Position numbers and translations under genes: made by a program | Shown here: piece after piece, positions 17,548-25,790 of the stretch | Numbering within the stretch: position 1 is the stretch's first letter | Layout: every line of letters starts with the position of its first letter | Notes under the pieces: model-generated | Seen by the model: only the letters and a program-made list of their open reading frames with translations | The model's database searches: none | Told to the model about the DNA's origin: nothing | Assembly (NCBI RefSeq): GCF_001307295.1 | Contig: NZ_CP012700.1 | Location: 1,367,001 to 1,431,000, forward strand | Origin: Sphingopyxis macrogoltabida | GTDB lineage: Bacteria > Pseudomonadota > Alphaproteobacteria > Sphingomonadales > Sphingomonadaceae | Direction of reading: 5' to 3' | Length of the DNA: 64,000 nucleotides

Positions 17548-18011
17548 GGGGTCGCCTTGGCGCGCGCAACCTTTCGCGCGCTGGTCTCGACAAGCATGAT
17601 CCAGCGGTTCTCGCCGCTGCGCATCGCGGCGCGCCATTCGACGGTTTGCTCACCTTGTCCCTCGGTGCGCACGGGCGGTGAAAGCGCACTCAAGCCCGCC
17701 CACGGCGTCTTCTTCGTGAACGGCGCGACGACGAGGTCGATTTCGCCGGTTTCGAGCTTGTCCAGTAACGGCTCGAGCGCGCCGCGCCGCAGTTCGGCCT
17801 TTGCCCCCGTCGCCGTTTCGACCTGTTCCAAAAGCGTCCGTGCTTCGGGCGGCAAATCCTGTTCGGTGCCGACGCGGATGGTGCCGCTGGCGCGGATATG
17901 GTCGAGACTGTTCGCGGGGTCGCGGGGGAAGTCGTCGCAGCCGCTGAACAGCAGGGCGATTGCTATCGCAACGGCCGCTTTACCACGGGACAAGGCCCTG
18001 TCTCCTCGCAT
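17544..18011 (-). CDS. small lipoprotein, solute-binding family 3-like
   Basis: A 155-residue protein with a lipobox (ALLFSGC) at residue 25, so it is probably anchored in the inner or outer membrane facing the periplasm. The start of the mature part (LDHIRASGTIRVGTEQDLPP) resembles the first lobe of family 3 solute-binding proteins, and LDKLETGEIDLVVAPFTKK matches the hinge region. The protein is far shorter than a complete binding protein (about 230 residues or more). It is translationally coupled to the CDF transporter downstream and may act as its periplasmic partner. The ATG at 18011 is preferred over the TTG at 18029. Confidence 0.7.
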   Translation of the reverse strand: MRGDRALSRGKAAVAIAIALLFSGCDDFPRDPANSLDHIRASGTIRVGTEQDLPPEARTLLEQVETATGAKAELRRGALEPLLDKLETGEIDLVVAPFTKKTPWAGLSALSPPVRTEGQGEQTVEWRAAMRSGENRWIMLVETSARKVARAKATP

Positions 18012-18059
18012 AGGCCCCCACGCTGCCAATACGCCCCGAAGGAGGGGAGGGTTCCGTTC

Positions 18060-18854
18060 TCAGCGCCGGCCGAGGACGTCGTAATGGCGGCCGATGCCAA
18101 AGCGGTCGAAGCGGGTGAAGCCGATGGCTCGCAGCCGCGCCTCGATGGCCGCCGCATCGGTCCAGCGCTCGTCGATTTCATAGAAGATGGCGCTCAGGCG
18201 GTCGCGATGTGCCGACGCTGCCAGCGCCTCGACCACCGTTTCCTCATGCCCTTCGACGTCAATCTTGACGATTAGCGGCAAATCGGTGGGAAGCAGCGTG
18301 TCGACCCCGGTAATGCCGAGGATACGAATATCTTCGGTCCCGGGGCCGGTGCAAGCACCTGCATCGCGCAGGCTGGCGATGCCGCTGTGCGTGCTGTTGG
18401 TGGCGATCGTCGCTATTCCCGAGTGGAGCGAGACCGCCGCGTGGACGGGCCTGATTCGCGCTTTCGCGTCGTTGAGGGCGATATTGTCTTGAAGCAGCGC
18501 GCAGGTTGCAGCGACCGGCTCGAACGCGAGCGCGGCCGCGCAATGCGGGTTCTGCGCGGCCAGCAGGCTGTAGAGACCCTGATTGGCGCCGATGTCGACG
18601 AAGGCAAAAGGTGCGTCCTGCGCGGCGAGATAGTCCGAAAGGACATGGCCATAGGTCGCATAACGGCAATATTGAAAGGTGCGATCCTGCCAGTTGGCGC
18701 GCATGCGGACGCCATAGCGTGACGTCACGACGTCGTCGGGGCGTGGCAGCGGCAGCGCCGAAAGGCCACGCGCGAGCCATTTGTGGAGCGTCTTTTTCAC
18801 GCCATAGTCGAAAAAGGCGCCGATGCGCGAGGGGGCCGACTGGCTGTACGGCAT
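18060..18854 (-). CDS. FkbM family methyltransferase
   Basis: A 264-residue SAM-dependent methyltransferase. Motif I is FVDIGANQGLYSLLAA near residue 90, and the FkbM-type C-terminal block VKIDVEGHEETVVEAL is near residue 205. Such enzymes usually methylate sugars or other groups in polysaccharides and natural products. It lies 5 bases downstream of a CDP-glycerol-type transferase and is probably in one operon with it and a HAD phosphatase. The group likely modifies a cell surface polymer. Confidence 0.85.
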   Translation of the reverse strand: MPYSQSAPSRIGAFFDYGVKKTLHKWLARGLSALPLPRPDDVVTSRYGVRMRANWQDRTFQYCRYATYGHVLSDYLAAQDAPFAFVDIGANQGLYSLLAAQNPHCAAALAFEPVAATCALLQDNIALNDAKARIRPVHAAVSLHSGIATIATNSTHSGIASLRDAGACTGPGTEDIRILGITGVDTLLPTDLPLIVKIDVEGHEETVVEALAASAHRDRLSAIFYEIDERWTDAAAIEARLRAIGFTRFDRFGIGRHYDVLGRR

Positions 18855-18859
18855 GGCGG

Positions 18860-20020
18860 TCACTGGCGCGCCATATAGGCAAGGATCGCCTCGGCGGCGC
18901 GTTCGGAGGACGGGCGTTCCTGGAGGTCGAAGCTGTAGCGGAACATATCCTCCTGCCGGTCGTGCATCGCTGCCGACAGCCGCGGCACCTCGGCGAGCGC
19001 GGCGGCGAGTTCGTCCATCGTTTCGACCACCGTGCCCGCGCGCCAGTGCGCGAAGTCGGGATTTCCCTGCCAAGCAATGCGGCGCGGATTGAGGAAGATG
19101 CAGGGTCGCGGCCGGCGAATGAACTCGTAAACCTGGCTGCTCGCATCGCCGATATAGATGTCGGCGGCGTCGGTATAGGTCATGTCGAGGCTGGCGGCGC
19201 TGCCGGTGTCGATCAGCACATGGTCATGCTCGTAATGGTCCGGACGCGGGCCATAGTTCCAGCCGAGCGCAAAGGGTGACAGCGAGGCGGTCAGCCGTTT
19301 CTTGAACAGCATGATATGCGGCGCGAAAATAAGATTGTAGCGGTCATCCTTGACAAACCAGTCGAGGATTTGCGGGCCCATGGCATACCAGGAGGAAAGC
19401 GCCGGCGAGGGGTGCGGGTTATAGACCACCGTCGGGCGGTCCTTGGGGAACAGGCGCGGGCCGGCGGAGCGCGGCGGCAGGTCGAATTTCGGATAGCCGA
19501 CGATCGCGTGGCCGTCCTCCTTGAGCAGTTCGGCCTGTGCGAGCCGGTCGCGGATCTTCTCGCCCGACAGCAGGACCAGGTCGAACTTGCCGCTCGCCTT
19601 GTCGAAGCCGATCGCGCGGTCGCCTGCGCCGTGGCGCGTGTGGACGAGGCGCAGCGACTTGAGCCCGAACAGCGATTTCAGCAGCAGCGACGTCTTTTCG
19701 GGAACGACGAGCGCGTCGAGCGCGCGGAAGCGGTCGAGATTGCGGTGGAGCACCGAGACGATGTCGGCGGGAATCGCGCGCCCGGTCGCCTTGTTGGCGG
19801 CGCTGGCGAGCGCCGACGGCGGGCGAAGGCGGATGATTTCGGGAATGGCATTTCTGACCGCCTGCACCGCGGCAAGGCGCCGGACTTCGGCCTCGCAGCC
19901 CGCGGATACGAGGATGCTGACCTCGGCCTCCGAGTTCTGTCGTTGCAGCTCGAAGGCGACGGGCAGCGCGTGCGCGACCTGATGGCCACCATGATGGTTG
20001 AAAAGGAAACCGATGCGCAC
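18860..20020 (-). CDS. CDP-glycerol:polyol phosphotransferase-like protein
   Basis: A 386-residue protein starting with GTG at 20020 (MRIGFLFNHHGGHQVAHALP). The C-terminal half resembles the Glyphos_transf (TagB/TagF) fold: PTVVYNPHPSP, VLIDTGSAASLDMTYTDAADI and IGDASSQVYEFI, the segment that holds the nucleotide-linked donor in this family. It would transfer glycerol phosphate or a related group onto a surface polymer, at the cytoplasmic face of the membrane. Its start lies five bases after the stop of the HAD phosphatase gene. Gram-negative bacteria use such enzymes in capsule and O-antigen synthesis. The exact donor is unknown. Confidence 0.72.
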   Translation of the reverse strand: MRIGFLFNHHGGHQVAHALPVAFELQRQNSEAEVSILVSAGCEAEVRRLAAVQAVRNAIPEIIRLRPPSALASAANKATGRAIPADIVSVLHRNLDRFRALDALVVPEKTSLLLKSLFGLKSLRLVHTRHGAGDRAIGFDKASGKFDLVLLSGEKIRDRLAQAELLKEDGHAIVGYPKFDLPPRSAGPRLFPKDRPTVVYNPHPSPALSSWYAMGPQILDWFVKDDRYNLIFAPHIMLFKKRLTASLSPFALGWNYGPRPDHYEHDHVLIDTGSAASLDMTYTDAADIYIGDASSQVYEFIRRPRPCIFLNPRRIAWQGNPDFAHWRAGTVVETMDELAAALAEVPRLSAAMHDRQEDMFRYSFDLQERPSSERAAEAILAYMARQ

Positions 20021-20024
20021 CGGA

Positions 20025-20750
20025 TCAGCCTTTCCCCCAGTCGAGGATCGGCCAGCCGCGTTCGGCGGCAACGGCGCGCAGCTTCGGCGACGGATTGACC
20101 GCGCACGGCTCGTCGCACAGTTCGAAGAGCGGCAGGTCGGAGACATGATCGGACCAGAAACGGATATGTGCCGCGTCGCGCGCGATCCCGGCGCTCTCCA
20201 TGAATGCCTCGAGCCGCTGCCGCTTGTCGGCGCCGTAACAATTGGCACCGTCGATCGCGGGGACGAGGCAGCCGTCCTGCCAGCTCGACGTGCTCGCGAT
20301 GACGTCGGCGATGCCGAGCCGGCGCGCGAGCGCGGCGGTGTAGAAATGCGGCGCAGCGGTCGCGAGGACGACGCGGCGTCCGGCCCGACGCTCGGCCTCG
20401 ATCAGCGCCAAGCCTTCGGCATAAAGGCCGCGCTCGACCAGATGGCGGGCAAAGCGGTCGGCGATCCGCGCCGCGTCGCGTTCGGGCAGGGCGCCGCCGA
20501 GCGCGATCCAGTGCATCGACTGCTTCATCGTCCGGCGCGGGACGAGCTTCAGCGCATAGAGAAGCGCGACGGGGAGCAGCAGCGGCACGAGTAGCAGGCG
20601 CCAGGGTGCGCGCATGCGGGCGGCGAAGAACAGGAACGGCGTATAGGTCGGCAGGATCGACAGCGTCCGGTCGAGGTCGAACACCGACAGCAGCGCGCGT
20701 TGCGGCAGCGCCGCCTGCGCGACGACGCGCTTTCTTTGTAGCTGTGCCAC
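20025..20750 (-). CDS. HAD-IB family phosphatase
   Basis: A 241-residue haloacid dehalogenase-type phosphatase. The DxDxT nucleophile motif is FDLDRTLS near residue 22, motif II is LATAAPHFY, and motif III is WSDHVSDLP. A hydrophobic stretch (LLLVPLLLPVALLYALKLV, about residues 48-66) suggests membrane association, as in the HAD-IB phosphoserine-phosphatase-like group. The start is GTG at 20750 with AGGAG seven bases upstream. It is first of three genes that run closely packed into the glycerophosphotransferase and FkbM genes, so it likely removes a phosphate during polymer precursor synthesis. Confidence 0.82.
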   Translation of the reverse strand: MAQLQRKRVVAQAALPQRALLSVFDLDRTLSILPTYTPFLFFAARMRAPWRLLLVPLLLPVALLYALKLVPRRTMKQSMHWIALGGALPERDAARIADRFARHLVERGLYAEGLALIEAERRAGRRVVLATAAPHFYTAALARRLGIADVIASTSSWQDGCLVPAIDGANCYGADKRQRLEAFMESAGIARDAAHIRFWSDHVSDLPLFELCDEPCAVNPSPKLRAVAAERGWPILDWGKG

Positions 20751-20890
20751 GACCCGCTCCTTTTCTGCGGCGGCGACAGTGGCAGCGGCACCTTCCCCGC
20801 CGATGGCCGAAAGATTTGATTTTCGACATGTTGGGATGGCCGCGCTCGAAGAGATGGCGGTGCACGCGTTCAGGCGGTATCGGTCGGGCG

Positions 20891-21568
20891 ATGCATATAT
20901 TGGTGATCGAGGATGACGCGCGCGTCGCCGAACATATCGGCAAGGGTCTAAAGGCGGCCGGCCATCTCGTCGACAGCGAGGGCGACGGGCGGGCGGGGCT
21001 GCTGCGCGCGGCGGCCGAAACCTATGACCTGATCGTCGTCGACCGCATGCTGCCGCATGTCGACGGGCTGACGATCGTCCAGACGATCCGCGCCACCGGC
21101 GATACGACACCGGTGCTGATCCTGAGCGCGCTCGCCGAGGTCGACGAGCGCGTCGCTGGCCTGCGTGCCGGCGGCGACGATTATCTGACCAAGCCCTTCG
21201 CCATGTCCGAACTGCTCGCGCGCATCGACGTGCTGAGCCGTCGTGGCCCCGCAATCGTCGCCGAGACGAAACTGGTCATCGGCGACCTCGAGATCGACCT
21301 GCTCGGGCAGGCGGTACGGCGCGGCGGCAAACCGGTCGACCTGACGTCGCGCGAATTTCGCATCCTCGCCTATCTGGCGCGCAACGAGGGGCGCGTCGTC
21401 ACCCGCTCGATGCTGCTCGAACATGTTTGGGATTATCATTTCGACCCACAGACCAACATCATCGACCAGCACGTCAGCCGGTTGCGGCAAAAGGTCGATC
21501 GTGGATTCGAGCGCCCGCTGATCCATACGGTGCGCGGCACCGGCTACATCATGCGGGCCGCACCATGA
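20891..21568 (+). CDS. OmpR-family response regulator
   Basis: A 225-residue two-component regulator. The receiver domain (1-115) shows the acidic pair VIEDDARV, the phospho-accepting aspartate in DLIVVDRMLPHVDG near residue 51, and the lysine in DYLTKPF. The C-terminal winged helix (about 128-222) has VDLTSREFRILAYLARNEGR and HTVRGTGYIM. It overlaps its histidine kinase by four bases. The target genes are not evident. It is divergent from the HAD phosphatase operon, which is a possible target. Confidence 0.93.
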   Translation: MHILVIEDDARVAEHIGKGLKAAGHLVDSEGDGRAGLLRAAAETYDLIVVDRMLPHVDGLTIVQTIRATGDTTPVLILSALAEVDERVAGLRAGGDDYLTKPFAMSELLARIDVLSRRGPAIVAETKLVIGDLEIDLLGQAVRRGGKPVDLTSREFRILAYLARNEGRVVTRSMLLEHVWDYHFDPQTNIIDQHVSRLRQKVDRGFERPLIHTVRGTGYIMRAAP

Positions 21569-22926
21569 CCCCGCGGCGGCCCAGCCGCGTCTGGCGCAGC
21601 CTGACTTTGCGGCTGGGGCTGATCTACGTCGCCTTGTTCCTGACTTCCACCGCGCTGATGTTTGCGGCGGCCTACTGGATCGGCGTGTATCAGCCGCTGC
21701 TTCAGGAAACGGGCTCGGTGCGCGCCGAGGCGGGCAGTCTTGCCGCCGTTGACCGGGCGGGCGGGCGCGATGCGCTGCTGCGCGCGCTCCATGCCCGGCG
21801 TGCGTCGGGACCGCGGCGGGCGTTCGACGCGCTGATCGCGCCCGACGGCAAGATATTGATGGCCAATTTGCCGAGCTGGCCCGACGAACCGGTCGAGGGC
21901 TGGGCGCTGCTCGAAGCCGATGCCTATCGGGGCGGGCAGGAGCGGGATTATGAAGCGTTGGTGGTCGAACAGCGGCTCGACGACGGTGCACGGCTGATCG
22001 TCGGGCGCGACGTCGAGGATATCGACGACCGCGACGAGCTGTTCACGATCGGATCGGCGTGGCTGATCGTCATCGCCGCTTTCCTCGCGATCGCCGGCAG
22101 CCTCGCGATGAGCGCCGCGGTCGGGCGGCGCATCGATATGGTGACGCGTACCGCGCGGCGCGTGATGGCGGGCAGCCTGACCGAACGCATCCCGCTGCGC
22201 GGCACCGGCGACGATTTCGACGAATTGTCCGAAACGCTCAACCTGATGCTCGGGCGGATCGAGGAATCGGTGGAGTCGGTGCGCCGCGTGTCGGACAATG
22301 TTGCGCATGAATTGCGGACGCCCTTGGCGCGGCTCCACGCCGATCTCGACGAACTGCGTACGGCGGGCAGCGATGAGGAAAGGCAGCGGCTGGCAGGACA
22401 GGCGCTGACCGAAGCCGGGCGGCTGCAGGCGATCTTCGACGCCCTGCTGCGCATCGCGCGGATCGAGAGCGGGCGGCATCTTGCGGGGGTGAAGCCGGTC
22501 GACCTGACGACGTTGCTGACCGACGCGGTCGAATTTCACTTGCCCGATGCAGAAGAGCGCGGCCAGCGAATCGAAAGCAGTATCGCGCCGGGGCTGGCGA
22601 TGGCGGCCGACCGCAACCTCCTGTTCCAGGCGGTGTCGAACCTGCTCGACAATGCGAGCAAATATGGCGGCACCGGCGGGACGATCAGGGTGCGAGCCGA
22701 GAAGCGCGACGGCATGGTGCGGATCGAAATCGGCGACACCGGGCCCGGCATCGCGCCCGAATATCGCGAGCGGGTGAAAGAACGCTTTTTCCATGTGCCC
22801 GACACGGCGGCGCAACCGGGAACCGGGCTGGGCCTCGCGCTCGTCGCGGCGATCGTCGCGCTGCACAAGGGCACGATGGAGATCGGCGACGCCGCACCGG
22901 GGACGAAGGTGGTGCTGAGTTTCTGA
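21565..22926 (+). CDS. sensor histidine kinase
   Basis: A 453-residue membrane sensor. Two membrane segments (about residues 16-37 and 163-188) flank a periplasmic domain of about 125 residues. A HAMP linker follows, then HisKA with the phosphorylated histidine at residue 248 in NVAHELRTPLARL, and an ATPase domain with LFQAVSNLLDNASKYG, IGDTGPGI and GTGLGLAL. It starts at ATG 21565 inside the end of the regulator gene, so the two are made together. The periplasmic signal is unknown. Confidence 0.93.
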   Translation: MTPRRPSRVWRSLTLRLGLIYVALFLTSTALMFAAAYWIGVYQPLLQETGSVRAEAGSLAAVDRAGGRDALLRALHARRASGPRRAFDALIAPDGKILMANLPSWPDEPVEGWALLEADAYRGGQERDYEALVVEQRLDDGARLIVGRDVEDIDDRDELFTIGSAWLIVIAAFLAIAGSLAMSAAVGRRIDMVTRTARRVMAGSLTERIPLRGTGDDFDELSETLNLMLGRIEESVESVRRVSDNVAHELRTPLARLHADLDELRTAGSDEERQRLAGQALTEAGRLQAIFDALLRIARIESGRHLAGVKPVDLTTLLTDAVEFHLPDAEERGQRIESSIAPGLAMAADRNLLFQAVSNLLDNASKYGGTGGTIRVRAEKRDGMVRIEIGDTGPGIAPEYRERVKERFFHVPDTAAQPGTGLGLALVAAIVALHKGTMEIGDAAPGTKVVLSF

Positions 22927-22964
22927 GCGCTTCGGGGTAGGAGCGGACGTTGCCCCCGTCACTG

Positions 22965-23050
22965 TCGTCATCCCGGGCTTGACCCGGGACCCGCCTTCCT
23001 TGGCGCGCTGGAAAGACAAGGCAGGCCCCGGGTCAAGCCCGGGGTGACGA
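22965..23050. repeat. REP-type inverted repeat (CCCGGGCTTGACCCGGG family)
   Basis: TCGTCATCCCGGGCTTGACCCGGGACC at the left is mirrored by GGCCCCGGGTCAAGCCCGGGGTGACGA at the right, with about 32 bases between. It separates the convergent histidine kinase and peptidase genes and could serve as a bidirectional terminator. Its ends (GTCATCCC...GGGGTGACGA) resemble those of the element at 34717. Confidence 0.75.
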
Positions 23051-23084
23051 TAAAGAAATATCCGCTTCCTGCCGAAACCGGCCC

Positions 23085-25235
23085 CTATTCCTTCTCCACC
23101 AGTTCCTTCAACAAAAATCCGTGCAGCATCGCCGCGCGCACAGCGTCCTCGGCGTGATCGGCGCCGACCGAATGGCCGCCCTCGGTATATTCGTGGTAAT
23201 AGACCGGGTTGCCATATTCCATGAGTTGCGCGGCAAATTTGCGCGCATGGCCGGGGTGGACGCGGTCGTCCTTGGTTGAGAGATAGAGGAAGATCGGCGG
23301 ATATTTCATGCCCTTGCGGATATTCTGGTACGGCGAATATTTGGAGATGAACGCCCAGTCGGCGGCATCGTCGGGATCGCCATATTCGTCCATCCATGAC
23401 GCCCCGGCGAGCAGCTTGTTGAAGCGGCGCATGTCTTTCAGCGGCGATCCCGAAATCACCGCGCCATACAGGTCGGGACGCTGCTCCATCGCCGCGCCGA
23501 CGAGGACGCCGCCGTTCGAGCGGCCCGATATCGCGATCTTGCCCTTCGTGCTCACCCCGGTTGCGACGAGATCCTCGGCGACTGCGTGCAGGTCGTCGAA
23601 GCTGTTCTGGCGCTTCTCGTAGAGCGCCGCCTGATGCCACAGCGGACCATATTCGCCGCCGCCACGGATGTTGGCGAGGACATAGGCGTTGCCGTCCTCG
23701 ACCCAGAACAGCCCGAGCGGGCCGGCGCGATAGGGCTGGCCGGTCAGATAACCGGGGGTCTGCGCGGCCTTGAAGCCGCCATAGGCGTGGATCAGCGCCG
23801 GGACGGGGGCGCCTTCGCTGCCCTTTTTGCGGACGAGGAAATAGGGGATTTTGGTGCCGTCCTTCGACGTCGCGAAGCGCTTTTCGACTGCCATTCCGGC
23901 GGCGTCGAACTGGGCGGGCAGGCTCTGGATGGTTTGCGGCGCGCCGGTTTCGCCGACGGCATAGAGTGTCGGCGGCTGGAGCATCGTCTCGGCGGTGGCG
24001 AGGGCGAGGTTGCGTTTGCCGACGGTGCCCGTGATCTGCACCGTCGCCTTGTCAGCGAGCGGCACTTCCTTCTGGCTCCAGCGGCCATAGGGCTGGTCGC
24101 GGCGCAGCGCGAAAAGCTTGCCCTCGACGTCGTCGAGCGCTTTCACCCACAGCACATCATCGCCCGCCGCGACATCCTCGATTGCCTGCGACGCGGTCGG
24201 TTGCATGACGGGGATGAAAGGCACCTGGTCGCCGCGCGACATCTCGTCGAGCGGCAGCGCGAGGAGTGAGCCCGCCGGATAGTCGAATTCCTTGTCGTTG
24301 AGGAAGATGATCGCCTGTCCGTCGATCACCGCGCGCAGCTCCGCGGTTTCGGGGATGATCGTGTCGATATATTCGCCGCCCTCATAGGGCTTGGGGATAT
24401 AAAATTCAGTCGTGTAAAAGCTTTTCGCCCGGCTGATGATCGGCCAGCGCTTGTCGCCGTCCATCTCCGCGCCCACGGTCATCCCGACATCGGCGACGTC
24501 TCCTTCGACCACCGTTTGCGCCGCGGAAAGCGGCGTACCGCGCTGCCAGCGCTTGACGATCCGCGGATAGCCCGAAGTGGTCATGCTGCCGTCGCCGAAA
24601 TCGGTCGCGACGAGCAGATTGTCGGCGTCTTCCCACGTCACGCTGCTCTTGGCGAGCGGCAGGCTGAAGCCGTCCTTGACGAATTTGCCCGTCGTGCGAT
24701 CCCATTCGCGAACGATATCGGCGTCGGTGCCGCCGGGGCTCAGCGAGACGAGGCAGCGTGTATAGGCAGGGGCGAGACAGTCGGCGCCGTGCCAGACCCA
24801 GCTCTGCTTCTCGGCCTTGCCGAGCGCATCGACATCGATCAGCGTCGTCCATACCGGCTTGCCGGCGAGATAGGCGTCGAGCGGGCTTTGCCGCCACAGC
24901 CCGCGCGGATTGGCGGCATCGCGCCAGAAATTGGTGATCGTGTCGCCCATCACCTCGCCGGGCATTGCGATCTGCCGGTCGTCGTCGAGAATGGCGCGGG
25001 CGCGCTGACGATCGGCCTCGAAGCCAGGGCGCGACCGGATCAGCGTGTCGGTCGCCTCATTCTGTTTGCGCACCCAGTCGAGCGATTTCCTACCCTCGAT
25101 ATCCTCGAGCCAGCGATAGGAATCGGCGGGCTCGGGCGCGGCGACCTTCGGTGCCTCTTCCTCGTCGTCCTGCGCGGCGGCGATTGCCGAAAACGAACAG
25201 CAAAGGGCCAGCCCGGCAAGCGCGGCGCGGATCAT
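23085..25235 (-). CDS. prolyl oligopeptidase family serine peptidase (S9A)
   Basis: A 716-residue exported peptidase. The signal peptide covers residues 1-20 (cut near AIAAAQ), then an acidic linker, an N-terminal propeller-type region starting SYRWLEDIEGRKSLDWVRKQN, and a C-terminal alpha/beta hydrolase. The catalytic triad is visible: serine in SGRSNGGVL, aspartate in STKDDRVHPGHA, histidine in TEGGHSVGADH. It cleaves proline-containing peptides, probably in the periplasm. The ATG at 25235 is chosen because GGGAG lies six bases upstream; the ATG at 25241 directly abuts that site. Confidence 0.92.
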   Translation of the reverse strand: MIRAALAGLALCCSFSAIAAAQDDEEEAPKVAAPEPADSYRWLEDIEGRKSLDWVRKQNEATDTLIRSRPGFEADRQRARAILDDDRQIAMPGEVMGDTITNFWRDAANPRGLWRQSPLDAYLAGKPVWTTLIDVDALGKAEKQSWVWHGADCLAPAYTRCLVSLSPGGTDADIVREWDRTTGKFVKDGFSLPLAKSSVTWEDADNLLVATDFGDGSMTTSGYPRIVKRWQRGTPLSAAQTVVEGDVADVGMTVGAEMDGDKRWPIISRAKSFYTTEFYIPKPYEGGEYIDTIIPETAELRAVIDGQAIIFLNDKEFDYPAGSLLALPLDEMSRGDQVPFIPVMQPTASQAIEDVAAGDDVLWVKALDDVEGKLFALRRDQPYGRWSQKEVPLADKATVQITGTVGKRNLALATAETMLQPPTLYAVGETGAPQTIQSLPAQFDAAGMAVEKRFATSKDGTKIPYFLVRKKGSEGAPVPALIHAYGGFKAAQTPGYLTGQPYRAGPLGLFWVEDGNAYVLANIRGGGEYGPLWHQAALYEKRQNSFDDLHAVAEDLVATGVSTKGKIAISGRSNGGVLVGAAMEQRPDLYGAVISGSPLKDMRRFNKLLAGASWMDEYGDPDDAADWAFISKYSPYQNIRKGMKYPPIFLYLSTKDDRVHPGHARKFAAQLMEYGNPVYYHEYTEGGHSVGADHAEDAVRAAMLHGFLLKELVEKE

Positions 25236-25325
25236 CGTCATCTCCCTGTTACCGGCATCCGCCGACCTGTCTCCGCGTGCTAGCACCGCGATGCAGGGGA
25301 AGGGAAGGGTTGCGCGATCCGGGAC

Positions 25326-25748
25326 TTACTGGTCGATGACGATCGTACCCGGATGGTGCTTGTCGAGGTGGCGCTTGATGATCTTGAGGTTGCGCGTGTT
25401 CGAACGGAACAGGAAGTCGAAGGCATCGCCGACGAGCGGGATCGCGCCCAGCGCCGTGTCGATGCCGAGATTGCCCGCCATGCGCCAGATCTGCCATTTC
25501 GACATGCCGAGGTTGCGCGCTTCCCAGATCAGATAGGCGCCCATCATCGCCGTGATCACATCGCCGACGACGGGGACGAGGCCGACGATCGCGTCGAGCC
25601 CGACCGGGCGGTTGATGCCGGGGATGACGAAGCTGCGTTCGAGCAGCAATTCCAGCGTCTCGACGCGCTTGCGGAGCGCCGCGGGATCGTTGCGGTTCTG
25701 GATCAGGGCATCGAAGATCGCGTCGGGATTGGGGGTCGAAGGGGCCAT
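25326..25748 (-). CDS. DUF4112 domain protein
   Basis: A 140-residue protein with the DUF4112 pattern: LDAIVGLVPVVGDVITAMMGAY and LGIDTALGAIPLVGDAFDFLF, two related hydrophobic repeats likely to sit in the membrane. The charged C-terminus (NLKIIKRHLDKHH) is also typical. The function is unknown. TGAAAGGACC precedes the ATG. It stands alone between the peptidase and the peptide-binding lipoprotein. Confidence 0.85.
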   Translation of the reverse strand: MAPSTPNPDAIFDALIQNRNDPAALRKRVETLELLLERSFVIPGINRPVGLDAIVGLVPVVGDVITAMMGAYLIWEARNLGMSKWQIWRMAGNLGIDTALGAIPLVGDAFDFLFRSNTRNLKIIKRHLDKHHPGTIVIDQ

Positions 25749-25790
25749 AGGGGTCCTTTCAGGAAGCGCACGAAACTATGCGCCATGCAA

